Shown here piece after piece: positions 17,881-25,849 of a DNA stretch of 64,000 bases. The number at the start of each line of letters is the position of its first letter. The first letter of the stretch is position 1. The DNA lies in assembly GCF_003935375.1 (NCBI RefSeq), contig NZ_RHQM01000014.1:1-64000 (forward strand), written 5' to 3'. The notes below the pieces were generated by a model. That model worked only from the letters and a program-made list of their open reading frames with translations, searched no databases and was not told where the DNA came from. Source of the DNA: Stutzerimonas xanthomarina. GTDB lineage: Bacteria; Pseudomonadota; Gammaproteobacteria; Pseudomonadales; Pseudomonadaceae. Position numbers and translations under genes: made by a program.

Positions 17881-19143
17881 TCAGCTTGCGAGGCTGGCCG
17901 CCAGATCCTTGAGGCTGACCGACTCGTCGGACAGGTTTTCGAGCGCGCCGGAGAATCCCATCTGTACGAGTTTCTTGATGGCCATGAACTCCTGCTGCCG
18001 GTTGACGCAGTCGGCCGCGATCAGGCGTCCTTCACGCGCATAGAAGGCCACGAAAGAGCGCAACGCCCTAGAGCCTCGCAGCAGCACCTGGTCGTAGCCC
18101 TGGCTGATGCCGGCAATCTGCAGCTTTAGATCGTACTGATCCGACCAGAACCAGGGTAGCGAGCGGTAGGGGGCCTGTTTGCCGACAATGGCCGCGGCTG
18201 CGGCGCGTGCCTGTTCAATGGCGTTGGGGATGGACTCCAGGCGCATGCGGCAGCTGTAGTGCTCATTGAGATGATTGCTGCAGTCGCCGATTGCGTAGAC
18301 ATCGGTGGCGCTGGTGCGGGAATGGTCGTCCACCAGTATGCCATTCTCCACCGCAAGGCCAGCCTGTTCGGCCAATGCGGTGTTGGCTATGGCACCTACG
18401 CCGATCAGCACGAGGTCGAGCGGAATGCGTGTGCCGTCGATAGTGACCAGGGACTCCACTTTCCGGCCCGAGGCGTCGAGGCAGAGCTGCTCCAGTTGGG
18501 CGTTCACATGCAGTTCGATGCCGGCGGCACGGTGTACCTGTTCGTAGAAGCTCGATACTTCGGCGGCCGTAACGCGTGCCAGCACGCGAGTCTGGGCCTC
18601 CAATACCGTGACCTGCAGCCCGTTTTTGCGGGCGGCGGCAGCGACCTCCAGGCCGATGTAGCCTCCGCCGACGATCACCAAGCGCTGGCCCTCCACCAGT
18701 TGATCGCGAAGGCGTTCGGCGTCCGCCTGGCTACGCAGGTAGTGCAGGTTGTCCGCTTGGCGCTCGCCTGCTCCGGTGATATCGAGCCGCCGTGCCCGGC
18801 TGCCGGTGGCCAGGATCAGGTGGTTCCAGGGCAACTCCCGTCCATCGGCAAGGCGAACGTACCGTTCGTCGAGGTTCAGGCTGCTGACCTCCACCCCATT
18901 CAACATCTCGATGGCGGCTTTCTCATAGGCTGCGGCCGGGCGAATGGGCAGGGCTTCTGCGGCGAGGGTTCCGTCTAGGAACGCCTTGGACAGCGGTGGG
19001 CGCTGGTAAGGCAGACCGGGTTCATTGCTGACGATCAGGATGCGCCCTTCAAAACCGTTCTGGCGCAACGAGACGGCAGCCTCGCTACCGGCGTGGCCAC
19101 CGCCGACGATCAAGGCGCAGGCCTGTGGGTGGGAGGTTTTCAT
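17881..19143 (-). CDS. Rubredoxin/ferredoxin reductase (FAD, NAD(P)H)
   Basis: A 420-residue pyridine-nucleotide-disulfide oxidoreductase-type flavoprotein that passes electrons from NAD(P)H to a small iron-sulfur or rubredoxin carrier. It shows FAD motif LIVGGGHAGSEAAVSLRQ, PYQRPPLSK, NAD motif LVIVGGGYIGLEVAAAARK, VYAIGDCSN and the reductase_C region (LPWFWSDQYDLKLQIAG). The start at 19143 (MKTSHPQACAL) has GGAG upstream; the longer frame is not homologous. Rubredoxin lies 29 bp upstream in the same direction, making it the natural partner. No P450 or AlkB-type oxygenase is visible in the window. Confidence 0.9.
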   Translation of the reverse strand: MKTSHPQACALIVGGGHAGSEAAVSLRQNGFEGRILIVSNEPGLPYQRPPLSKAFLDGTLAAEALPIRPAAAYEKAAIEMLNGVEVSSLNLDERYVRLADGRELPWNHLILATGSRARRLDITGAGERQADNLHYLRSQADAERLRDQLVEGQRLVIVGGGYIGLEVAAAARKNGLQVTVLEAQTRVLARVTAAEVSSFYEQVHRAAGIELHVNAQLEQLCLDASGRKVESLVTIDGTRIPLDLVLIGVGAIANTALAEQAGLAVENGILVDDHSRTSATDVYAIGDCSNHLNEHYSCRMRLESIPNAIEQARAAAAAIVGKQAPYRSLPWFWSDQYDLKLQIAGISQGYDQVLLRGSRALRSFVAFYAREGRLIAADCVNRQQEFMAIKKLVQMGFSGALENLSDESVSLKDLAASLAS

Positions 19144-19172
19144 GGTAGTTCTCCAGGAGCACCAGGCTCGAT

Positions 19173-19340
19173 TCAGTCTATTTCCAGCATGGCGAAGTCT
19201 TCCTTGGTTGCCCCGCATTCAGGGCAGATCCAGTCCTCCGGAACATCTTCCCAGCGGGTACCGGGCGCGATGCCTTCATCAGGCAGGCCCAGGGCCTCGT
19301 CATAAATGAAACTGCAGAAAAAGCATTGCCACTTCTTCAT
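19173..19340 (-). CDS. Rubredoxin
   Basis: A 55-residue one-iron electron carrier. The iron ligands are CFFC (residues 6-9) and CPEC (near 39-42), with the family segments [22 protein letters not shown]. The start at 19340 (MKKWQCFFC) is 6 nt after GGAG. It is co-directional with the reductase just downstream. In Pseudomonas such pairs feed alkane- or terpene-type monooxygenases, so an oxygenase for this pathway should exist elsewhere or be an unrecognised protein. Confidence 0.95.
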   Translation of the reverse strand: MKKWQCFFCSFIYDEALGLPDEGIAPGTRWEDVPEDWICPECGATKEDFAMLEID

Positions 19341-19428
19341 ATCTACTCCGGGTTCAGGCTGTGCCAGTTGATGGCATCGTTTTCGTTTGTCATTTGTGGT
19401 TTTGTCGACCAGGTACGACAGGCTGCCT

Positions 19429-20454
19429 TCAGTCGATATGCACCAGTACCTTGGCGGACTGGTGCGGATCCTGTGCCATGGCAAAGGCTTCGGCGAAGCG
19501 GTTGAACTTGAACGTGTGGCTGCACATGCCTTCGAGCGTCAGGCGATCGTCACCCAGCATCGCGAGGACTTCCGGGAACTCGTTGGGGTAGGACAGGGAG
19601 CCGTGAATGGCGAGCTCCTTGATCAGGATCTGAACCATGTCCAGCTCTACCGGCTGTTTGTGGGTGGCCAGTATCAGGATACGGGCCATGTCCTTGGCCA
19701 TGCTGACCGTCTGCTGGAGCAGTGCGCCTTGTCCGGCGCAGTCGATGTACAGGGAGCAGTCCACCAGGGGTTGTCCCGTGAGCTTGCCGGGGACGGTGCC
19801 GAAGTTCTTCTGCAGCGCGGTCTCCAGTGCTTCCCGTGCCGGATTGATGGTCTGCTCGGCGCCGAGCTGGCGGGCGCGTTCCAGCCGCTCGTCGACAATG
19901 TCGACCACGGCGATTCGCTCGACGCCACGATGTTTGAGGGCGGCAACGACGCCGAGGCCGATGGGGCCGGCACCGAACAGGACGACCCGGTCGCCAGGTT
20001 CGGCCTGGCACAGGTTCAGACCGTGAACGCCGACTGCGACGGGCTCGGTCAGGACGGCGCGCTCGAACGCCAGGCTGTCGGGAATGGGGAAGATCGATTC
20101 GCCCAGAACCGCATCGCGTACCAGCAGGAATTCGGCAAAGCCGCCATGTTCGGGGTCGCCAGTGCCAATGCGATTGCTCCCCTTCATCGGGTGAACCACG
20201 ACGCGCTGGCCGATCGCGATGTCCCGCACCGCCTCACCCACCTGGTATACGGTGCCTGCCAGTTCATGCCCGAGGGGCATCGGTTGCGGACTCGGGCTGC
20301 CGATGTAGCCATTCCTGGCGAAGTTGAGGTCGCTGCCGCAGATGCCGAACACGGCGACCTTGACCACCACGTCCCGTGAACCGGCCTGAGGCATCGGTAC
20401 GTCGTCGATGCGCAGATCCTGCGGGCCGTACAAACGGACTTGTTTCATTTTCAC
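19429..20454 (-). CDS. Zinc-type medium-chain alcohol dehydrogenase
   Basis: A 341-residue MDR-family oxidoreductase. The catalytic zinc region shows GICGSDLN and GHELAGTV, with Glu in [11 protein letters not shown]. The nucleotide-binding motif is [20 protein letters not shown], with [12 protein letters not shown] after it. The four-cysteine structural zinc lobe is absent: the loop after VVVHPMKG contains no Cys. L-idonate/sorbitol- or threonine-dehydrogenase-like proteins are the nearest types, but the substrate here is probably a pathway alcohol. It sits between the MaoC and rubredoxin genes of the same operon. Confidence 0.85.
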   Translation of the reverse strand: MKMKQVRLYGPQDLRIDDVPMPQAGSRDVVVKVAVFGICGSDLNFARNGYIGSPSPQPMPLGHELAGTVYQVGEAVRDIAIGQRVVVHPMKGSNRIGTGDPEHGGFAEFLLVRDAVLGESIFPIPDSLAFERAVLTEPVAVGVHGLNLCQAEPGDRVVLFGAGPIGLGVVAALKHRGVERIAVVDIVDERLERARQLGAEQTINPAREALETALQKNFGTVPGKLTGQPLVDCSLYIDCAGQGALLQQTVSMAKDMARILILATHKQPVELDMVQILIKELAIHGSLSYPNEFPEVLAMLGDDRLTLEGMCSHTFKFNRFAEAFAMAQDPHQSAKVLVHID

Positions 20455-20489
20455 CTCCGGCTATGGGGAGCAGTGCGCCTGGCGTCGGC

Positions 20490-20966
20490 TCAGGCCTGCA
20501 GGTTCTCGCGGCCTTTCACCAGGCGCAACGGGGTATACACCATGACCACGCTGCCATCCTGTTTGATTACCTGGTTGCGGGTGCGCACGAGGCCCATGCC
20601 TGGCTTGCCCTTGCTCGGGCGGGACTCGATTACCTCCACCTCGACATGCAGGGTGTCGCCGGCGAAGGTCGGCCCCTTGATGTCCAGCTCCATGTTCAGG
20701 AAGGCCACGCCCACACCCTGCAGGGCTGTCTGGAACAGCAGGCCCTCGGCCATGCAGAAGACCTGGCCGCCGGGCACCAGGCGACCGTCGAAGCCCGCGT
20801 CGCGCAGGAACTCCTGGTTGGTGAACAGCACTTCCAGCATGCCGGTGGCGGAAATGAAGTTGACGATGTCCGCTTCGGTGATGGTGCGGCCGTAGGTCTT
20901 GAACCTGCGGCCTACTGGCAGTTCGTCCCAGGTGAAGCCGGTGCCGATGGTTTCGATCTCGCTCAT
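20490..20966 (-). CDS. MaoC-like hot-dog protein with altered active-site motif
   Basis: A 158-residue single-hot-dog protein of the MaoC dehydratase family. The fold markers ITEADIVNFISATG and GRLVPGGQVFCMAEGLL are present, but the hydratase motif (TGDxNPxH) reads TGMLEVLF, so the catalytic Asp and His are not in their usual places. It could be a structural partner in a heteromeric hydratase or have another function. The preceding SDR gene ends 31 bp away on the same strand. Confidence 0.75.
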   Translation of the reverse strand: MSEIETIGTGFTWDELPVGRRFKTYGRTITEADIVNFISATGMLEVLFTNQEFLRDAGFDGRLVPGGQVFCMAEGLLFQTALQGVGVAFLNMELDIKGPTFAGDTLHVEVEVIESRPSKGKPGMGLVRTRNQVIKQDGSVVMVYTPLRLVKGRENLQA

Positions 20967-20997
20967 GCTGCGCGCCTCGTGGTTCTTGTCAGAACAG

Positions 20998-21900
20998 TCA
21001 GATCGGATCCCAGGTGGTGAGCTGGGGCGAGGGGATGTTCTCGTAAAAGGAATTTTTCATTGCGGGGATGGCATGTTCGGCGATGCTTTCCGGTGTCCAG
21101 CCATCGCTGCGGTGTACCGAGCGGAGCACGCGGGGCTGGGAATAGAGGTAGATCTCGTTGGCGCGCACGCCGAAGACCTGCCCGGATACGCCGGCGCCTG
21201 CATCGCTGGCCAGGTAAACCGCCAAGGGCGCGATCTTGCGGGGCTCCATGGTCTTGAGTTTCTCCATGCGCGCGGCGGTTTCCGGATCGTCGGTGGGAAC
21301 CGAGGCGGTCATGGCGGTCCAGGCAAAGGGAGCGATGCAGTTGGAACGCACGTTGTAGCGTGCCATATCGAGGGCAATGCTCTTCGACAGGCCCGCCAGG
21401 CCCAGCTTGGCCGCCGAATAGTTGGCCTGCCCGGGATTGCCGATCAGCCCGCTGGTAGAGGTCATGTGGATATAGGCACCGCTGTTCTGGGCCTTGAAGT
21501 ACGGGGCCGCGGCACGAGCGACATAAAAGGAGCCATTGAGATGGACGTCGATCACGGCTTGCCATTCTTCGAGGCTCATCTTGAAGAAGAAGCGGTCGCG
21601 GACGATGCCGGCATTGTTGACCACGCAATCCACTTTGCCGAAGTGATCCATGGCGGTTTGCACGATGCGCTGCGCGGATACCCACTCGGAGACACTGTCG
21701 GTACTCGCCACGGCCTCGCCGCCCGCTGCGCGAATCTCCCCGACTACGACTTCGGCTGCGCTACCCCCCGACTCGGTTCGGCCCAGATCGTTGACCACAA
21801 CACGTGCGCCCTGTGCCGCGAAGGCCAGGGCAAACTCCCGGCCTATACCGCTCCCGGCCCCGGTAATGACTACGACTTTTTCTGCAACCATGTTCGGCAT
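20998..21900 (-). CDS. SDR, hydroxyacyl-CoA dehydrogenase (MFE-2-like)
   Basis: A 300-residue SDR resembling the dehydrogenase domain of peroxisomal multifunctional enzyme 2, which oxidises 3-hydroxyacyl-CoA. It shows ITGAGSGIGREFALAFAAQG, VVVNDLGRTESG, NNAGIVRDRFFFKM and the catalytic TSTSGLIGN/ANYSAAK, and has a C-terminal extension (ENIPSPQLTTWDPI). The start at 21900 has AGGAGG 4 nt upstream. It is the first gene of the operon running down to the TetR at 17278. An operator-like palindrome lies 67 bp upstream. Confidence 0.85.
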   Translation of the reverse strand: MPNMVAEKVVVITGAGSGIGREFALAFAAQGARVVVNDLGRTESGGSAAEVVVGEIRAAGGEAVASTDSVSEWVSAQRIVQTAMDHFGKVDCVVNNAGIVRDRFFFKMSLEEWQAVIDVHLNGSFYVARAAAPYFKAQNSGAYIHMTSTSGLIGNPGQANYSAAKLGLAGLSKSIALDMARYNVRSNCIAPFAWTAMTASVPTDDPETAARMEKLKTMEPRKIAPLAVYLASDAGAGVSGQVFGVRANEIYLYSQPRVLRSVHRSDGWTPESIAEHAIPAMKNSFYENIPSPQLTTWDPI

Positions 21901-21966
21901 GTCGCCTCCTGAGCTGTCTTCTGGGTTTCCATGCACTGGGTGGGTGTGCGTGGGCCATGCCCTTAT

Positions 21967-21991
21967 AATAACTGTAAATGTGTCAGTTATG
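21967..21991. promoter_or_regulatory. Putative regulon operator, SDR-MaoC-ADH-rubredoxin operon copy
   Basis: AATAACTG-TAAATGTGT-CAGTTATG: the best palindromic copy, with both 8-nt arms matching apart from the last base. It lies 67 bp before the 21900 start and 240 bp before the divergent tetR gene. Confidence 0.75.
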
Positions 21992-22096
21992 TATAGGGGG
22001 TGGTGCTATTTTCGATCCTTGCTGATGACGTAAAGGTGCTGGGTCTAGTGGATATGGGTAGGTGGTGTTGTTGGATTACCCTTTATAGATTCGACT

Positions 22097-22121
22097 GAGA
22101 GCTGTCATTTTGTTTATTATT
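22097..22121. promoter_or_regulatory. Weak second operator copy before tetR
   Basis: GAGAGCTG-TCATTTTGT-TTATTATT fits the 8-9-8 layout with a good left inner half but a degenerate right half. It is 110 bp before the TetR start and could serve autoregulation. Confidence 0.4.
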
Positions 22122-22230
22122 AGGGTGCTTGCGCTCGTCAGGTTCGAGGGGCTAATGGCCTCAGGCAGGTCGACGTCGGGTTTGGCGTGCCAATCTTGAA
22201 TTCATGAGTTAAAGGGAGAGAGGGTCGCGC

Positions 22231-22959
22231 ATGGCGTATGAAATCAGCATGAACAAGCAGGGGCAGGTGCTGGGCCGTAAGGGCCAGGAAACACGCCAGC
22301 GCTTGATGGCCGCTACTCGGCGCCTGCTTTTCACCCATCCATTGGTGGACATCACGGCCGTTGCCATCTCCAAGGCTGCAGGTACGTCCTCTGCCAGCTT
22401 CTACATGTACTTCGATGATGTTCAGGATGTGCTCTATTCGCTGGCCCTGGAGGCCGGTGAAGATATGGCCAATGTATCGAAGCTGCTTGAGGAGCCTTGG
22501 CCTGTCGAGCGATTCGAGGAGGAGGCCCTGCGCTTGATTGAAGCGTTGAACGGGGTCTGGAGTCGTCATCGAGAAGTGCTGCGCTACCGCAACCTCGAGG
22601 CTGATCGGGGGGATCCGCGTTTTGAGGAACTGCGGATGAACACCTATATTCCGTTCATCGAGCGTTTTGCCAAGCTGATTCTTGCCGTCAATCCGGCAGT
22701 TGGCAGCCGAAAGAAAAGTGATGCTTATGCCGAAGCCACTGTGCTGCAGGCGGCGATGGAGCGCTTGGCTTCGACTGACCCGGTGGTGATGGAGCGCGGG
22801 CTGGGTTCCAAGCGAATCAACGCGGCCATTGCGCGCATCGTGGTGCAGACCTTGCGCTCCGGCATGCCTGATGAGGCTGCTGGCACCGCCCCGACTCCTC
22901 GTGCCCGCAAGCCGCGCGTCACCAGGGCCTCGGCTGCGAAAGCGACGACCGAGGGCTGA
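22231..22959 (+). CDS. TetR-family regulator, best candidate for locus-wide control
   Basis: A 242-residue TetR protein. HTH at residues 20-65 (ETRQRLMAATRRLLFTHPLVDITAVAISKAAGTSSASFYMYFDDVQDVL). The ligand domain has YIPFIERFAKLILAV. A basic, Pro/Ala-rich tail (PTPRARKPRVTRASAAKATT) extends beyond the usual TetR end and could touch DNA or be disordered. It is divergent from the SDR-MaoC operon, with two copies of the 25-bp palindrome in the shared gap, the classic layout for an autoregulated repressor. Confidence 0.9.
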   Translation: MAYEISMNKQGQVLGRKGQETRQRLMAATRRLLFTHPLVDITAVAISKAAGTSSASFYMYFDDVQDVLYSLALEAGEDMANVSKLLEEPWPVERFEEEALRLIEALNGVWSRHREVLRYRNLEADRGDPRFEELRMNTYIPFIERFAKLILAVNPAVGSRKKSDAYAEATVLQAAMERLASTDPVVMERGLGSKRINAAIARIVVQTLRSGMPDEAAGTAPTPRARKPRVTRASAAKATTEG

Positions 22960-22985
22960 GTCCGTTTGCCTGGTGGAGTACCTGC

Positions 22986-23834
22986 TCAGGCTTCGAACTC
23001 GATGAGGCCATGGCTGAGTACCGGCTTGTCGCGCTCAACCGCATGCATGCGGAACAACGCGAGGCCTGGTTCGATCCGCCATAGCTCGATGCGCATGGTC
23101 TCGCCGCTGTACATCGGGCCGGCATAGCGCACCGACAGGCTGCGCAGACGTGTGGCGTCATTGTCGCAGGCCATCTGCAGTACACCGCGACCGGCTAGGC
23201 CGAAACAGCCGACGCCACGAATCATCGCCTGGGTCGTGCCTTGGGTTTGCGCCGCGATGGCGATATCCGCGGAGAGGCGGAAGGGTGTATCCGCCTCCCT
23301 CGGCGTGAGAATTTCCAGTACCTGATCCGCGGGGCGCTCCGGCAATGGCATGGGGCGCGGTGTATCTTGCGGCTTCCCGCCAAATCCACCGTTACCGCGC
23401 AGGACGGTGGTGACTTCTATGGTGGCTACGGTTTCGCCGGCCGGTTCGCTGAGTGTCAGCGTCTGCAGCATGACGGCGCCTCTCTCGGTGCCGCGATCAA
23501 AGACCTCGTCGATCTTCTGTGTGACCACCAGTTCACCTTCGCTGGCCAGTGGGCGATGCACGCGCAGGGTTTCCTGGGCGTGGACGATCTGTTGCCAGGC
23601 GATACCGGTGCGTGGATCCTTCTGCCAGAACTCGCCATCGGCCAGGGCTACCGCGGACATCGGCAATACCTGCAGCTCCGGGCCGGGTTCGAGGTAGGGG
23701 CGGTCGGCTGTGGCCCATTCCTTCGATGCGCCCGCGCCGAAGCCGCGAGCAAAACGGATGCAGTCTTCCTGACCGTAACGGCGGGTTACGGCGGGGAAGG
23801 GCCAGTCGATAAGTGTTTGATAGAAGAGGGACAC
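22986..23834 (-). CDS. Double hot-dog MaoC-like protein, hydratase motif lost
   Basis: A 282-residue two-domain protein aligned throughout with the hydratase at 24741-25610 (shared WQKDPRTGI / WMADPQAGI, VLRGNGGFGG / FMRGNGGFGG, RYAGPMYSGETMRIELW / RFAAPMYPGETLKLEVW). The hydratase-2 motif, YRLSGDLNPLHID in the paralogue, reads FRLSADIAIAAQTQ here, so the catalytic Asp and His are missing. I start at the GTG at 23834 (VSLFYQTLIDW), with GGAG 7 nt upstream; a longer frame runs antisense-like through the neighbouring hydratase gene. It probably pairs with the 24741 protein. Confidence 0.8.
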   Translation of the reverse strand: MSLFYQTLIDWPFPAVTRRYGQEDCIRFARGFGAGASKEWATADRPYLEPGPELQVLPMSAVALADGEFWQKDPRTGIAWQQIVHAQETLRVHRPLASEGELVVTQKIDEVFDRGTERGAVMLQTLTLSEPAGETVATIEVTTVLRGNGGFGGKPQDTPRPMPLPERPADQVLEILTPREADTPFRLSADIAIAAQTQGTTQAMIRGVGCFGLAGRGVLQMACDNDATRLRSLSVRYAGPMYSGETMRIELWRIEPGLALFRMHAVERDKPVLSHGLIEFEA

Positions 23835-23919
23835 CTGGAAACTCCGGAGCAGTTGAAGGGGGCATACCAGCGCACCTGCGCTCCCGCCTGTGCGGGAGCG
23901 ACGGCACGTATTTTTCTGA

Positions 23920-24720
23920 TCAGGACTGGGCTTTCTTGGCCGCTTCCATCGATGCCCGCATGCCGGCGGCCGCGACCTCGAAGTGCTCCTTGGTCGAGGT
24001 GCTGAGGATGTGGGTGTCGAAATGCGCCATGATCGAGTTGCGGAAGCCCATGATGTCCGCCGTGCGGTTGAGCGAGCGCTTGAGCATGCGAATGCCGATG
24101 GGGGGGGCTGCGGCGATGCGATTGGCCAGATCCAGGGTGAACTGCTCCAGGTCGGCGCGGGGAACCACATGGTTGACCATGCCCCACTCCTTGGCCTCGG
24201 CGGCTGGCAGACGCTGGCCGGTGAAGAGGAACTCCTTGGCCTTGCGTGTACCCATCACCCAGGGGTGTACCAAAGCTTCCACCGAGGCGGCGGCCAGGCT
24301 GTGACCCACCGGATCGCTGAAGAAGGCATCGTCGGCGGCGACCAGCATGTCGCACATGTTGGCGACCATGAAGCCGCCGGCGATGCAGGCACCCTGTACC
24401 TGGGCGATGGTCGGCTTGGGGAAGTCCCAGATGCGCAGGGCGTTGCCCAGGTAGTGCTCGCTTTCCCACAGCCAGTGCTGTTCGGGCGAGTAGTCGCCGC
24501 GCTTTTCCATGCCGTCCATCAGGTCGTGGCCGGCGGAGAAATGCTTGCCGTTGGCGCCGATGATCAGCACGCGGATGGTGTCGTCGCGCTTGGCGCAGTC
24601 CAGGGCGTGGTCAAGCTCGGCCAGCAGGTTCTCGGTTTCCGCGTTGGCCTGGGCCGGGCGATTGTGGCAGATCCTGGCTACCGGGCCGAGGACTTCGTAA
24701 GTGATTTCCGAGTAGTTCAT
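23920..24720 (-). CDS. Enoyl-CoA hydratase/isomerase family (crotonase fold)
   Basis: A 266-residue crotonase-fold protein. The oxyanion and CoA-binding segments are HFSAGHDLMDGM and AQVQGACIAGGFMVANMCD, with SDPVGHSLAAASVEALVHPW and the end LNRTADIMGFRNS. The two catalytic Glu of true hydratases (GGGCELAM and the later PE) are replaced (GGFMVANM, SDPVGHS), so simple hydration is unlikely; crotonase relatives without them act as hydrolases, lyases or dehalogenases. The ATG at 24720 has GAGGA upstream. It sits between two MaoC genes in one operon. Confidence 0.82.
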   Translation of the reverse strand: MNYSEITYEVLGPVARICHNRPAQANAETENLLAELDHALDCAKRDDTIRVLIIGANGKHFSAGHDLMDGMEKRGDYSPEQHWLWESEHYLGNALRIWDFPKPTIAQVQGACIAGGFMVANMCDMLVAADDAFFSDPVGHSLAAASVEALVHPWVMGTRKAKEFLFTGQRLPAAEAKEWGMVNHVVPRADLEQFTLDLANRIAAAPPIGIRMLKRSLNRTADIMGFRNSIMAHFDTHILSTSTKEHFEVAAAGMRASMEAAKKAQS

Positions 24721-24740
24721 CTTGTTATTCCTCGAGGCGG

Positions 24741-25610
24741 CTAGGCAGCGAATTCCACGTAGCCATTGTTGAGAATGACCAGGTCGCGCTCTACCACGCG
24801 CGCCCGGAAACCGGCTTTGCCCGGGCCTTCCAGCCACACTTCGAGCTTGAGTGTTTCGCCCGGGTACATGGGCGCGGCGAAGCGCAGGTTGAGCACCTGC
24901 AGGCGTTCGGGCTGGTTGTCGCACAACAGTTTGACCAGCGCCCGACCCGCCATGCCGTAGCTGCTCATGCCGTGCAGAATCGGTTTGTCGAACCCCGCCC
25001 GGGCGGCGAAGGCCGGGTCGATGTGCAGCGGGTTGAGATCGCCGGAGAGGCGGTAGATGGTCGCCTGCTCCGGACGACTGGGCAGCTCGATGCTGAGGTC
25101 GAAGGGGCGGTCTTCCGGCAGCGCATGGGGTCTGGGCTGGCCTTCGGCGGTGCCGCCGAAGCCGCCATTGCCGCGCATGAAGGTGGACCAGCTGGACGTG
25201 GCCAACAGCTCTTCGGTGTCGGCATCGTAGATGCGGCGCGACATGTACATCACCGCACCCTTGTCCGCGCCCTTGTCGTAGATCTCGTCGACGCTGTCAC
25301 GGCCGATCAGGGTGCCCTGTGCTGGCAGGGGCTTGTGGATGCGCAGGAACTGCTCGCCGTGCAACACCTTGCTCAGGTCGATGCCGGCTTGCGGATCGGC
25401 CATCCAGAACTCGCCACTGGCCATGATGGTGGCCATGGTCGGCAGGGCCTTGAGGCCTTTCTCGTAGACGAATTGCAGGTCTTCGGCAGGCAGCGGGTTG
25501 CTGGTCGCGGCGCCTACGCCCAGGGCATAGAGGATGGTGTCGCGAGTGCTGTAGCTCTGCCGGCCTTCGCCGATGGGCCAGTTCTTGATGCGTTGGTAGT
25601 CGAGAGGCAC
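24741..25610 (-). CDS. MaoC-type hydratase 2 (enoyl-CoA hydratase, R-specific)
   Basis: A 289-residue double-hot-dog protein like the hydratase-2 domain of MFE-2. The C-terminal half carries the intact motif YRLSGDLNPLHIDPAFA with the catalytic Asp and His, followed by GFDKPILHGMSSYGMAGRALV. The N-terminal half is the degenerate substrate-binding hot dog. It should add water to a 2-enoyl-CoA, matching the MFE-2-type SDR genes at 20998 and 25850. It is first of the three-gene minus-strand operon, with an operator 51 bp upstream. Confidence 0.88.
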   Translation of the reverse strand: MPLDYQRIKNWPIGEGRQSYSTRDTILYALGVGAATSNPLPAEDLQFVYEKGLKALPTMATIMASGEFWMADPQAGIDLSKVLHGEQFLRIHKPLPAQGTLIGRDSVDEIYDKGADKGAVMYMSRRIYDADTEELLATSSWSTFMRGNGGFGGTAEGQPRPHALPEDRPFDLSIELPSRPEQATIYRLSGDLNPLHIDPAFAARAGFDKPILHGMSSYGMAGRALVKLLCDNQPERLQVLNLRFAAPMYPGETLKLEVWLEGPGKAGFRARVVERDLVILNNGYVEFAA

Positions 25611-25660
25611 GTCGTATTCCTCGGTGGGCCGTTTCTGGTCTCTAGCATTACGCTTCGATT

Positions 25661-25685
25661 GAAAACTGTCAAACAGTCAGTTACA
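25661..25685. promoter_or_regulatory. Putative regulon operator, divergent MaoC / SDR copy
   Basis: GAAAACTG-TCAAACAGT-CAGTTACA, a strong copy in the 240-bp gap between the divergent 25610 and 25850 starts. On the plus strand TTGAAA (25659-25664) and TACATA (25682-25687) could be a -35/-10 pair with a 17-nt spacer; if so, the palindrome would cover the promoter. Confidence 0.72.
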
Positions 25686-25849
25686 TAATGTAGTATGCCC
25701 GTGTTGGGCATTGAATGCGGGTGCTTGATCTGCTTTTCATGACGGCATTTCAGTTGGCTCATGGTGCCGGAACTCCCGTGCCGAAGCGCGGAGAGACCTC
25801 CGGGCAAGGGCCGAAGCCCGCCCAAACAAGAACATTCTGGAGACAGACA

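Noticed and set aside
23835-24170. N-terminal extension of the MaoC-like protein at 22986
   Set aside because: These 112 codons overlap the crotonase gene out of frame; the GTG at 23834 with GGAG upstream is the better start.
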